This document shows, in pieces, positions 8,203 to 14,410 of a stretch of DNA of 14,534 nucleotides (its first letter is position 1; each line of letters opens with the position of its first letter). Source of the stretch: Burkholderiaceae bacterium (GTDB lineage: Bacteria > Pseudomonadota > Gammaproteobacteria > Burkholderiales > Burkholderiaceae_D); assembly GCA_031261905.1 (NCBI GenBank), contig JAISIS010000075.1, positions 1 to 14,534 of the forward strand, read 5' to 3'. The position numbers and the translations under genes were made by a program. The notes beneath the pieces were generated by a model. That model had not been told where the DNA came from and made no database searches. It saw only the letters and a list, made by a program, of their open reading frames with translations.

Positions 8203-8949
8203 CTAGCCATTAAGCGTCAGGACGCCAATAGCGCGGCTTGCGTTTTCATCCGCATGCCCGATCATATTCATCTGCAACTCAAACTGCCGCGCCAGGCTGA
8301 TAATCTGCACCAGCGTTTCCGCCGTGTTCACATTACTGGCCTCCAGCGCGCTGTTGATCAGTTTTACGCCAGGCTCAGCCGGGGCCTCGCCGCCATTTTT
8401 CATGCGGAAGAAACCATCCGCGCCGCGCACCAGTTGTTCAGTCGGCGGATTCACCAGCTTCAGTTGTCCAAGTCCCATCACCGTTCTTGGCGTTGTGGTA
8501 TCGTCTATGGAAGATACCGAACCATCCATCTCGATGCTGTACTGCAAGTCAGTCGGCAGCACCATAGGGCCGCCCTCCAGGCTGCGCACGTTATAACCCT
8601 CGCGCGTCTGGAGCAGCCCCTCCGTGCTGATAGTCAGGCTGCCGTTGCGGGTATATGCTTCCGTGCCGTCCGGCATTTCAACAGCCAGCCAGCCCTCATT
8701 AATAAGCGCAAGATCCAGCATCCGCCCTGTCTGCTGGATAGCGCCCGGCCGGAAATCCGTGCCGACTTCGGCATCCACCACAAAATCCCTGGTCGGCGCG
8801 CCCTGGCTGACCACCGGCACCGCGCGGAAAGAATCAATCTGCGCGCGAAAACCTGTGGTTGTCACGTTGGCCAGGTTATGCGACGTCGTCGCCTGCTGAT
8901 TCATCGTATGAATCGCGCCCGTCATCGCCGTGTAGATCAGCCTGTCCAT
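8203..8949 (-). CDS. flgF: Flagellar proximal rod protein FlgF
   Basis: FlgF is a proximal rod subunit exported by the flagellar type III system. It begins MDRLIYTAMTGAIHTMNQQ with the rod motif SHNLANVTTTGFRA at residues 23-36. The middle has LALINEGWLAVEM and AYTRNGSL, and the C-terminal helix contains EASNVNTAETLVQIISLARQ. The length of 248 matches the family (251 in E. coli). DRLIYTAMTGA and its position between flgE and flgG separate it from its paralogue FlgG. The ATG at 8949 has GGAG seven bases upstream. The gap to flgE is 38 bases and to flgG 33 bases, with nothing special in either beyond a short palindrome (GGCTAGCC, 8201-8208) over its own TAG stop. Confidence 0.97.
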   Translation of the reverse strand: MDRLIYTAMTGAIHTMNQQATTSHNLANVTTTGFRAQIDSFRAVPVVSQGAPTRDFVVDAEVGTDFRPGAIQQTGRMLDLALINEGWLAVEMPDGTEAYTRNGSLTISTEGLLQTREGYNVRSLEGGPMVLPTDLQYSIEMDGSVSSIDDTTTPRTVMGLGQLKLVNPPTEQLVRGADGFFRMKNGGEAPAEPGVKLINSALEASNVNTAETLVQIISLARQFELQMNMIGHADENASRAIGVLTLNG

Positions 8950-8987
8950 CTTTTTGCTCCGTCACTATCCCTTAACGTCACTCGTCA

Positions 8988-10277
8988 TCAGCGCAGGTTG
9001 ACCAGGGTATTCATAATCGAATCCTCGGTCTTGATGGTCTGCGCATTGGCCTGATACACCCGTTGCGCCGTAATCATCTCCACCAGTTGCTCTGTCAGAT
9101 CCACATTGGAATTCTCCACATAATAGGATTGCAGCGTTCCCAGCGGCCCGGTTTGCGGTGCACCGGTAATCGGCGCGCCGGATTCCAGGGTTTCCGAATA
9201 CATATTGTCGCCCAGCGCCGTCAGCCCGTTCGGATTCCGGAAATTCGTCAGCACCACCTGACCCAGCATCTGGGTCTTGCCATTGGTATAGCTGCCCAGA
9301 ATATAACCCTGCGAATCCATGGAAAAACTGATCAGCCGCCCGGAAGTAAAACCATCCTGCTGGTTGTCGTTCACGCCGAAATTGGAACCGTATTGCGTCG
9401 TGCCGGTATAATCCAGAATCACCGGATACGTAATTGCCGCGCCGTTGATGCCGGGAATCGCCATGTTCATAAACTGCTGCGTTCCGATCGGCTTGCCGTA
9501 TTCGTCAAAGGTCAGCGAGCCAATGGCCCAGGTACCGTCCTTGCTGGTCGTCGATCCGGTTCTCGGCGGCACGGCATCGTTAATAATTTCCCCGTCCGTA
9601 TACACATATACATCCCATGTGCCGTGCGTACCGGGGGCCGCGCCCGGCAACGGACCGGTTTTCACATAAAACGTCTGCAACACATGCATGTTGCCCAGAC
9701 TGTCGTATACGTCAATTGCCGTGGAATTGTTGTAGCTCAGCGGTTCGGTCGGATCAAAAGGATGGGTAACCGAATCAATCACCTCCGAGCGGGAATCCAG
9801 ATTCAGTATAGTGGTCACATGCGTTGTGGCGTTGGGCGTAATATCCTCGCTGCTGATCTGTATCTCGGTCGGCGCGCCGGCGGCGATATTGCCGTTCTCA
9901 TACACGCTGTACCCCGTCAGGCGATAGCCCGCTCCGTTGACCAGATAGCCGTCCTTGGTCAGCTCCAGTTGCCCGTTACGGGAATATTTGATGCTGCCGT
10001 TATCCGAAAAGCGGAAGAACCCGTTACCGTTGATCGCCACATCCAGCGCATTGGCCGAAGTGGAAAGATTACCCTGCGTGAATTGCTGCTGCACCCGCAT
10101 GACCATAGCGCCAATACCAACCTGGTTTTTGGCGCCCGTGGCATAGGCGTAAATATCGGCAAACTGGGCCTGAGCCTGTTTGAACCCGACCGTGCTGGCA
10201 TTGGCAATATTATTGCTGATCACGTCAAGCGATTTTGACGATGTCCTCAGTCCGCTTAACCCTTGCTGGAATCCCAT
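8988..10277 (-). CDS. flgE: Flagellar hook protein FlgE
   Basis: FlgE polymerises under the FlgD cap to form the hook, the universal joint outside the outer membrane. The start MGFQQGLSGLRTSSKSLDVI and SNNIANASTVGFK (residues 21-33) are hook-protein hallmarks. LDVAINGNGFFRF and KYSRNGQLELTKDG follow at about 80-110. The central domains (about 145-350) carry the surface-exposed variable part, including DSLGNMHVLQTFYV and the WDVYVYTDGE strand. The last 42 residues are the D0 helix with NSNVDLTEQLVEMI and AQRVYQANAQTIKT. At 429 residues it is slightly longer than the 402 of E. coli. The ATG at 10277 has a GGGGGA purine tract upstream. It is separated from flgD by 72 bases that hold a hairpin at 10301-10315. 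Confidence 0.98.
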   Translation of the reverse strand: MGFQQGLSGLRTSSKSLDVISNNIANASTVGFKQAQAQFADIYAYATGAKNQVGIGAMVMRVQQQFTQGNLSTSANALDVAINGNGFFRFSDNGSIKYSRNGQLELTKDGYLVNGAGYRLTGYSVYENGNIAAGAPTEIQISSEDITPNATTHVTTILNLDSRSEVIDSVTHPFDPTEPLSYNNSTAIDVYDSLGNMHVLQTFYVKTGPLPGAAPGTHGTWDVYVYTDGEIINDAVPPRTGSTTSKDGTWAIGSLTFDEYGKPIGTQQFMNMAIPGINGAAITYPVILDYTGTTQYGSNFGVNDNQQDGFTSGRLISFSMDSQGYILGSYTNGKTQMLGQVVLTNFRNPNGLTALGDNMYSETLESGAPITGAPQTGPLGTLQSYYVENSNVDLTEQLVEMITAQRVYQANAQTIKTEDSIMNTLVNLR

Positions 10278-10300
10278 TTTCTTCCCCCGTATCCTGTAAA

Positions 10301-10315
10301 CGGGCAGTCTGCCCG
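10301..10315. other. Perfect hairpin between flgD and flgE
   Basis: CGGGCA and TGCCCG form a perfect 6-bp stem around a GTC loop, in the 72-base gap between flgD and flgE. Read on the plus strand it is followed by GTTGTTTTTATATATA, which resembles an intrinsic terminator facing against the operon. Read on the minus strand only TTTA follows, so it should not fully stop flg transcription. It could end antisense transcripts entering from flgE, or stabilise or punctuate the flg messenger. Function is inferred. Confidence 0.45.
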
Positions 10316-10349
10316 GTTGTTTTTATATATAGATATTGCGCCGTCTGTT

Positions 10350-11066
10350 TTAAAGTATCTGACGAATATCCGAAAGTTTGACCGAACCGATTGTCAGCAC
10401 GTTCAGGAGCACATTGTTATCCGAGCCTTTCGTGACGCTGGCAACCTCACCGAAGGAAAGCGCCGTTGCACCCACCGCCTGATTGCCGTTGGCCGCTTCC
10501 ACGGCAAAGGTATATCTGCCCGCCGGAGCGGTTGTGCCGTCATCCATCGAGCCATCCCACGAAACCGGGATCACGCCCGCATCCTGCGCGCCCAGCGCCA
10601 CCGTGCGCACCAGCGCGCCATTTTCGTTATAAATATTGACATTGACACTGGAAGCGCTGCCGGAAAGCTCCACGCCCATAATGGCCAGCGAGGGGCCTGT
10701 AACAGTTTCACCGGCCTCATTTACCGTATCTTCCGCCTTGGAAAGCACCAGCGAATTGCCAGGCACCAAAACGCCGTGGCCAATCATGGCTGCCGCCTCC
10801 AGCGACTGGTTGGCCGAGAGGCTCGACATCAGCACATTCAGCGTTTCATTCAGTTGCGTAATACCCGTTACCGTGGAAAGCTGCGCCATCTGGCTGGTAA
10901 TCTCGGCATTGTCCATCGGGTTGAGCGGATCCTGGTTCTGCATCTGCGCGAGCAGGAGCTTCAGAAACTGATCCTGCGTTTGCTCCACGCTGCCGGCCAC
11001 AGCGGCATTGGTATTGCGCGTATTCATCGCACTCAACACTGAATCGCCCACTTCATTGACCGCCAT
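10350..11066 (-). CDS. flgD: Flagellar hook cap (hook assembly scaffold) FlgD
   Basis: FlgD sits at the tip of the growing hook and guides FlgE into place; it is discarded when FlgK arrives. The N-terminal part carries the most conserved block at residues 34-66, FLKLLLAQMQNQDPLNPMDN followed by AEITSQMAQLSTV. Residues about 110-210 are the beta-rich Tudor/Fn3-like part with VNVNIYNENGALVRTV and PAGRYTFAVEAANG. The end VLTIGSVKLSDIRQIL is typical. At 238 residues it is close to the family length (231 in E. coli). The ATG at 11066 has GGAGG six bases upstream. Fifty-four bases separate it from flgC; they contain a tandem 7-bp repeat (TTCTGAC twice, 11093-11106) of no evident function. Confidence 0.97.
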   Translation of the reverse strand: MAVNEVGDSVLSAMNTRNTNAAVAGSVEQTQDQFLKLLLAQMQNQDPLNPMDNAEITSQMAQLSTVTGITQLNETLNVLMSSLSANQSLEAAAMIGHGVLVPGNSLVLSKAEDTVNEAGETVTGPSLAIMGVELSGSASSVNVNIYNENGALVRTVALGAQDAGVIPVSWDGSMDDGTTAPAGRYTFAVEAANGNQAVGATALSFGEVASVTKGSDNNVLLNVLTIGSVKLSDIRQIL

Positions 11067-11120
11067 ATTACACCTCCGTTTTCTCTATCCTGTTCTGACT
11101 TCTGACGTTTGCGGACCGGC

Positions 11121-11531
11121 TTACGATCCGATCGTCAGGGTTTTCAACAACATGGTTTTTGCCGCGTTCATCGTTTCCACATTCGACTGGTAGGAACGGG
11201 AAGCCGACAGCATATTGACCATTTCCTCCGCCAGATTGACATTGGGGTAGGATACATATCCCTGCGCGTTGGCAGCCGGGTGCTTGGGATCGTAAACCAG
11301 CCTGGGTTCCGAAGCGTCCTCAACCACCATTTCCACCTTCACGCCGGTTGATTCATTATTTGTCCCGTCCAGTTTAACAGGCTGGAAAACAACCTGCTTG
11401 GCGCGGTATGGCCGCCCGGTGGCGGAAGTGGCGCTGTCCGCGTTGGCAATATTGGAAGCCACCACATTCAGGCGCTGGCTTTGCGCGCTCATGGCGGAGC
11501 CGGATACATTGAAGATATCAAATAATGACAT
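11121..11531 (-). CDS. flgC: Flagellar proximal rod protein FlgC
   Basis: FlgC is a small proximal rod subunit. It begins MSLFDIFNVSGSAMSAQSQR with the rod signature VVASNIANADSATS from residue 23 on. The C-terminal helix has YPNVNLAEEMVNML and SRSYQSNVETMNAAKTM, ending in LLKTLTIGS. Its 136 residues agree with the usual 134-140. The start at 11531 lies three bases after the flgB stop with a GGGG tract six bases upstream, so flgB and flgC are translated together. Both partial-rod proteins sit at the promoter-proximal end of the operon, matching their early place in assembly. Confidence 0.97.
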   Translation of the reverse strand: MSLFDIFNVSGSAMSAQSQRLNVVASNIANADSATSATGRPYRAKQVVFQPVKLDGTNNESTGVKVEMVVEDASEPRLVYDPKHPAANAQGYVSYPNVNLAEEMVNMLSASRSYQSNVETMNAAKTMLLKTLTIGS

Positions 11532-11534
11532 AAC

Positions 11535-11972
11535 TCACCCCTGAATCACCGCAAGCAGATTCTTGATCTGGTTGCTGACAATGGAAACACTGGCCTCGTA
11601 ACGCAGCGCGTTATCCATAAACTGGTTGCGCTCCACATCCATATCCACCGTATTGTTATCCACGCTGCCCTGCATCATCTTCCGATACATCAGCGGCACA
11701 CCTGCCGCCATTTCCTGCCCTTCTTCCTTGCCCGCACGTTCCGGCAAATGGCCCGGCTCCGTCATAGCCAACGGATTTTTCCCTACCGGGCCTTTTTCCG
11801 TTTGCGCGCCGTTCAACGCCACTTGCAGGGCGGCCTTGAAATCAATATCCCTGGCGTGATAATTGGGCGTATCGGCATTGGCGATATTGGAAGCCAGAAC
11901 TTGCTGCCGTTGCGAACGCACCCGCAGAGCCGCTTCATGAAAACCCAGCAATTCATCCAACTTTCCGGCCAT
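11535..11972 (-). CDS. flgB: Flagellar proximal rod protein FlgB
   Basis: FlgB is the first proximal rod component above the export-gate/FliE region and the first gene of the minus-strand operon. The start used is ATG at 11972, because AGGAGG lies five bases upstream and MAGKLDELLGFHEAALRVRS matches FlgB N termini. A GTG at 12002 would add ten residues without a ribosome site. Residues 27-38 hold ASNIANADTPNY, the conserved rod motif. The C-terminal helix has NTVDMDVERNQFMDNALRYE and ends in IKNLLAVIQG. It has 145 residues (138 in E. coli). Transcription probably starts in the divergent region shared with flgA. Confidence 0.97.
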   Translation of the reverse strand: MAGKLDELLGFHEAALRVRSQRQQVLASNIANADTPNYHARDIDFKAALQVALNGAQTEKGPVGKNPLAMTEPGHLPERAGKEEGQEMAAGVPLMYRKMMQGSVDNNTVDMDVERNQFMDNALRYEASVSIVSNQIKNLLAVIQG

Positions 11973-11977
11973 GACAA

Positions 11978-11983
11978 CCTCCT
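11978..11983 (-). promoter_or_regulatory. Ribosome binding site of flgB, fixes its start
   Basis: AGGAGG on the minus strand lies five bases before the ATG at 11972. It selects this ATG over the in-frame GTG at 12002, which has no such site. Confidence 0.7.
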
Positions 11984-12058
11984 GAAACCGACTTTCCGCC
12001 ACGGGAAAATGCTTCTGAAAAAAGCGGATACGGGCGGCAAAGGCAATGAGATGAATCT

Positions 12059-12064
12059 ATCTTA
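12059..12064 (-). promoter_or_regulatory. Candidate -10 element of the flgB operon
   Basis: TAAGAT on the minus strand matches four of six positions of TATAAT. There is no convincing -35 at the right spacing, which is common for activator-dependent flagellar class 2 promoters. It would place the start of transcription near 12052, giving a leader of about 80 bases to flgB. It lies the same distance from the centre of the proposed activator box as the flgA-side element. This is a weak motif on its own. Confidence 0.3.
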
Positions 12065-12082
12065 CAGGCAACATTTTGATCC

Positions 12083-12125
12083 AATCGTCCAAAAAGAATC
12101 TGAAAACACCCTCTATTCCCGCTTT
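12083..12125. promoter_or_regulatory. Candidate FlhDC-type activator box between flgB and flgA
   Basis: Two inverted half-sites are seen: AATCGTCCAAAAAGAA (12083-12098) and, on the opposite strand, AAAGCGGGAATAGAG (12125-12111). The spacer is 12 bases. Compared with the E. coli FlhDC consensus as I recall it (AAYGS, 2-3 bases, AAATARCG), they agree at 9 and 10 of 13 defined positions. Position and spacing fit a class 2 activator serving both flgB and flgA. The match is imperfect, no flhDC genes are in the window, and A-rich sequence raises the chance of a random hit. Confidence 0.35.
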
Positions 12126-12144
12126 TGCTTTTCAACGTACACGC

Positions 12145-12150
12145 TAACAT
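12145..12150 (+). promoter_or_regulatory. Candidate -10 element of flgA
   Basis: TAACAT matches four of six positions of TATAAT and would start transcription near 12157, about 30 bases before the GTG proposed as the flgA start. It overlaps the ATG at 12149, so if it is the real -10 that ATG cannot be the start. No good -35 is present. The motif is weak and supported mainly by its symmetric position. Confidence 0.25.
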
Positions 12151-12187
12151 GGCTTTTGTCATGAACCCTGCAAAATGGGGCCAACCG

Positions 12188-12988
12188 GTGCTGACAATAA
12201 GATACAGGGCAAAAATCCTTTTAAGAACACTCACTTTGTTGTCCTTTGTGATGACGGGCGGCGCATTCGCGCAGTCTGCCGTCATGCAGACGGCAGCCCT
12301 CTCTCCCGCTTACGCACAGCCCTCCCGCGCACAACCGGTCGCCGCACCCTCACAAGGGCCGCAGGTACAAAACCTGGATGAACTGGCGCAAATCGCCCAC
12401 ATCTTTCTGACGGAGCAAACAAAAGATCTGACCGGCAAAACGGAAATCACCATCCATCCCCTGGATGCACGCCTGCGCCTGACCGCCTGCGAACAACCCG
12501 TTCCTTATCTTTCGCAGGGCGCGAGACTCTGGGGCCGAACCACTGTGGCCATGCGCTGCGACGCGCCGGAACCCTGGCGCATCATGGTGAAAGCCCATAT
12601 CAGAATAATCGCCCCCTACCTGACGACCGCAAGAACACTGCCGCAGGGCCATGTCATCACGGCGGCCGATCTGGCGCTGGCAAACGGTGATATTACGGCC
12701 ATCCGCCCCGGCGTGTTAAACAGCAAGGAAGCCGCCATAGGACGGACGCTGGTACGCGCCGCGCAGGCAGGCTCGCCGGTATGGCCCGAGCATCTGCGCG
12801 CGCAAAAGGCTGTTATGCAGGGACAGACTGTCCGCATTATCAGCAAGGGACAGGGCTTTTCCATTTCAGGCGAAGGCTATGCCATCAGCAGCGCCGATGA
12901 AGGACAGGTGGCAAAAGTAAAAATGGCAAACGGCAACGTCATCAGAGGCATTGCCAGAGCCGATGGCATAATTGAAGTAAGTTTTTAA
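12188..12988 (+). CDS. flgA: Flagellar P-ring assembly chaperone FlgA
   Basis: FlgA is a periplasmic chaperone needed for FlgI to form the P ring. From the GTG at 12188 it has 266 residues: a basic start, hydrophobic ILLRTLTLLSFVMTGGAFA and likely Sec cleavage near residue 28. A Pro/Ala/Gln-rich linker follows. Two cysteines (about residues 101 and 124, in LTACEQP and AMRCDAP) could form the disulfide seen in this family. A SAF domain spans about 145-202 (TARTLPQGHVITAADL to VWPEHL). The C-terminal beta domain has GQTVRIISKGQGFSISGEG and ends IIEVSF. The start is uncertain: ATGs at 12149 and 12161 have no ribosome site. The GTG has GGGG seven bases upstream and gives the most compact signal peptide. 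The gene diverges from flgB and leads flgM and flgN. Confidence 0.93.
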   Translation: MLTIRYRAKILLRTLTLLSFVMTGGAFAQSAVMQTAALSPAYAQPSRAQPVAAPSQGPQVQNLDELAQIAHIFLTEQTKDLTGKTEITIHPLDARLRLTACEQPVPYLSQGARLWGRTTVAMRCDAPEPWRIMVKAHIRIIAPYLTTARTLPQGHVITAADLALANGDITAIRPGVLNSKEAAIGRTLVRAAQAGSPVWPEHLRAQKAVMQGQTVRIISKGQGFSISGEGYAISSADEGQVAKVKMANGNVIRGIARADGIIEVSF

Positions 12989-12994
12989 TTTTCC

Positions 12995-13021
12995 TAAAGT
13001 TTCAGCCCGGAACTCCGATAA
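12995..13021 (+). promoter_or_regulatory. Sigma-28 (FliA) promoter of flgM
   Basis: TAAAGTTT (12995-13002), a spacer of exactly 11 bases, then TCCGATAA (13014-13021). Compared with the enterobacterial sigma-28 consensus TAAAGTTT-N11-GCCGATAA this agrees at 15 of 16 positions. It lies just after the flgA stop and would start transcription near 13029, with a leader of about 45 bases to flgM. It means flgM and flgN can be made from a class 3 promoter as well as by read-through from flgA. Confidence 0.9.
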
Positions 13022-13073
13022 TTAGGTAACGCGTTATAGAAATATTAAAAACCGGTCTGAAAGGAAAACAGTC

Positions 13074-13409
13074 ATGAAAGTAGATGACGCCATGAAAAAA
13101 GCCGCCTCCACCTCGCCAACAGAGGTCAGGCAGCGGCAAACAACAGGAGCCGGAGCCGCCCGAACAGGCGCTTCCCGCACGTCCGGCGCATCATCCGGTT
13201 CCGGCAGCGTGGATTCGGCTGTCAATGTCAGCCTCTCCTCACAACTGAGCGTGATGGAACTGGCGGGCGATACCGAAGCCTTTGATGTGCAAAAAGTGGA
13301 TGAAATCAAGGCAGCCATTGCGGGCGGCCAGTTTCATATAGATACCGGCAAAGTCGCCGATGGCCTGATCAAAACCGCCAGCGAACTTATCCGGAAACCC
13401 GGAGATTAA
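13074..13409 (+). CDS. flgM: Anti-sigma-28 factor FlgM
   Basis: FlgM binds the flagellar sigma factor FliA (sigma-28) in the cytoplasm. It is exported through the finished hook-basal body, which frees FliA to transcribe filament and chemotaxis genes. The 111-residue protein has an N-terminal half very rich in Gly, Ala, Ser and Thr (about 22-48), fitting the disordered, secreted part. The C-terminal sigma-binding half includes VNVSLSSQLSVMELAG (50-65), then FDVQKVDEIKAAIAGGQF and IDTGKVADGLIKTASELI, which match the FlgM family closely. E. coli FlgM has 97 residues. The ATG at 13074 has AAGGA eight bases upstream. It sits behind its own sigma-28 promoter and five bases before flgN, the usual autoregulated arrangement. 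Confidence 0.95.
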   Translation: MKVDDAMKKAASTSPTEVRQRQTTGAGAARTGASRTSGASSGSGSVDSAVNVSLSSQLSVMELAGDTEAFDVQKVDEIKAAIAGGQFHIDTGKVADGLIKTASELIRKPGD

Positions 13410-13414
13410 AAAAG

Positions 13415-13906
13415 ATGAAAGCGACCCAAACAGCAATGACAAGCAGCCTGAATCAGGAAATAGCAACCGCGCGCGCGCTGGTTGATATTCTTCAGGAAGA
13501 GCAAAATTCATTGCTGACGGCCAGCATCGGCGAGCTTGAACCACTGGTCACGCAAAAAGCCGCACTGGTGGCGCAACTGTCGCAACATACACGGGATCGC
13601 AACGAAAGCCTGAAAAAAGCGGGATATGAACCCACCCTGGCAGGCATGAACGCCTGGCTGGAAAGCAGCAGGAACGAGCCGGAAACCATCAGGATAGAAA
13701 AAGACTGGGGCGAACTGGTTTTACTCACTCAATCAGCCAGGGAACTGAACCGCTTGAACGGCATGTTGATTTCCTCCCACATGGCGCGCAATCAGCAGGC
13801 GCTTTCCATCCTCCACGGCAACAAACCAGATACCGGCATCTATGGCCCTGATGGTCAGCCGAACCGCGCGCCCGCCACACCGCTTCGCAGCGTTGTCACC
13901 AGTTGA
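13415..13906 (+). CDS. flgN: Flagellar export chaperone FlgN
   Basis: FlgN is a cytoplasmic chaperone that holds the C-terminal helices of FlgK and FlgL and brings them to the export ATPase and gate. The 163-residue sequence is strongly helical. LNQEIATARALVDILQEEQN (12-31) and the segment 41-70 are coiled-coil-like. The conserved part LNRLNGMLISSHMARNQQAL, then SILHG and IYGPDGQ, lies at 111-148. The family is divergent, but these motifs, the length (138 in E. coli) and the place directly after flgM make the call firm. The start codon lies five bases after the flgM stop, with GGAG overlapping that stop region. No terminator is recognisable between its end and the convergent gene at 13970. 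Confidence 0.93.
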   Translation: MKATQTAMTSSLNQEIATARALVDILQEEQNSLLTASIGELEPLVTQKAALVAQLSQHTRDRNESLKKAGYEPTLAGMNAWLESSRNEPETIRIEKDWGELVLLTQSARELNRLNGMLISSHMARNQQALSILHGNKPDTGIYGPDGQPNRAPATPLRSVVTS

Positions 13907-13969
13907 CTTTTAACGCAACCCCCCGAATCTGATCGCCTTTCCGAAACCTGCATGGAAGCGTATGCGGCA

Positions 13970-14410
13970 TCAATTATCAAAACGGCAGCCGACAGGCGTG
14001 CCTTCACAGCGTGAACGGGGCGCTTGCGCGGCTTTTTCATCCCATAAATCCGCCATGATCAGATCTTTTTCCACTCCGCCGATTCCCTCACGGTAAAAGC
14101 GCGCCATAGCCCGTTGCGCGCCGCGATGCCCGGCTTCTGCAGCCGTCTGCATCCATTTGCCCGCCAGCTTTTCATTTTTGTGGATTCCCTTGCCATGCAG
14201 GTACATACCGGCCAGCAAAAACTGGGCGTCCGGATCACCCCGCTCGGCAAAACGCTTGAGCACGCCAAAGGCCGTACGGTATTCTCCCTGCCGGTAATAG
14301 GCGACACCGTCTTCCACTTCATCAGCAAGCGCCGGTCCATGCAAGGCCGGGCAGGAAAAGAACGACAGGATAATCCCGAAAACGGCAAATACCCTGAAAA
14401 TCAGCTTCAT
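13970..14410 (-). CDS. Small exported Sel1-like repeat protein
   Basis: This is a 146-residue protein of unknown specific role. Residues 1-29 form a Sec signal peptide: basic start, hydrophobic VFAVFGIILSFF, probable cleavage after ALA. The rest is built of Sel1/TPR-like helical pairs: one at about 33-57 (DGVAYYRQGEYRTAFGVLKR), a clear repeat at 58-94 (DPDAQFLLAGMYLHGKGIHK then the WMQTAAEAG helix), and another at 95-130 (GAQRAMARFYREGIGG to DEKAAQ). Such repeats bind other proteins or peptidoglycan-associated partners. Two cysteines near the end (135 and 142) could pair in the periplasm. The Cys at 20 does not sit in a good lipobox. The ribosome site is weak (GGAT before the ATG at 14410). 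It converges on flgN with 63 bases between them; whether it has a flagellar role cannot be told from the sequence. Confidence 0.85.
   Translation of the reverse strand: MKLIFRVFAVFGIILSFFSCPALHGPALADEVEDGVAYYRQGEYRTAFGVLKRFAERGDPDAQFLLAGMYLHGKGIHKNEKLAGKWMQTAAEAGHRGAQRAMARFYREGIGGVEKDLIMADLWDEKAAQAPRSRCEGTPVGCRFDN

Noticed and set aside
8201..8208. Palindrome GGCTAGCC over the flgF stop codon
   Set aside because: An eight-base palindrome is expected by chance at this scale, and it is not followed by a T tract in either direction.
7165..9054. A 629-codon open frame on the plus strand across flgH, flgG and flgF
   Set aside because: It lies wholly antisense to three well-conserved genes, its product is rich in Arg, His and Gln with no recognisable domain, and no ribosome site precedes it. 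It is a by-product of codon use in the real genes. The long plus-strand frames at 1269-2381, 2777-3841 and 9063-10238 are rejected for the same reason.
11093..11106. Tandem 7-bp repeat (TTCTGAC twice) in the flgC-flgD gap
   Set aside because: It is too short and isolated to be told from chance; there is no dyad or known motif, and the flgD ribosome site nearby is normal.
13464..13484. Alternating GC run flanked by CAACC and GGTTG in flgN, a possible Z-DNA or hairpin site
   Set aside because: It encodes an ordinary Thr-Ala-Arg-Ala-Leu-Val stretch of FlgN, the stem has only five outer pairs, and nothing else suggests function.
13907..13969. Search for a terminator between convergent flgN and the Sel1-repeat gene
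   Set aside because: Only a weak GCAT/ATGC pairing is present, without a T run, so no terminator can be supported there.
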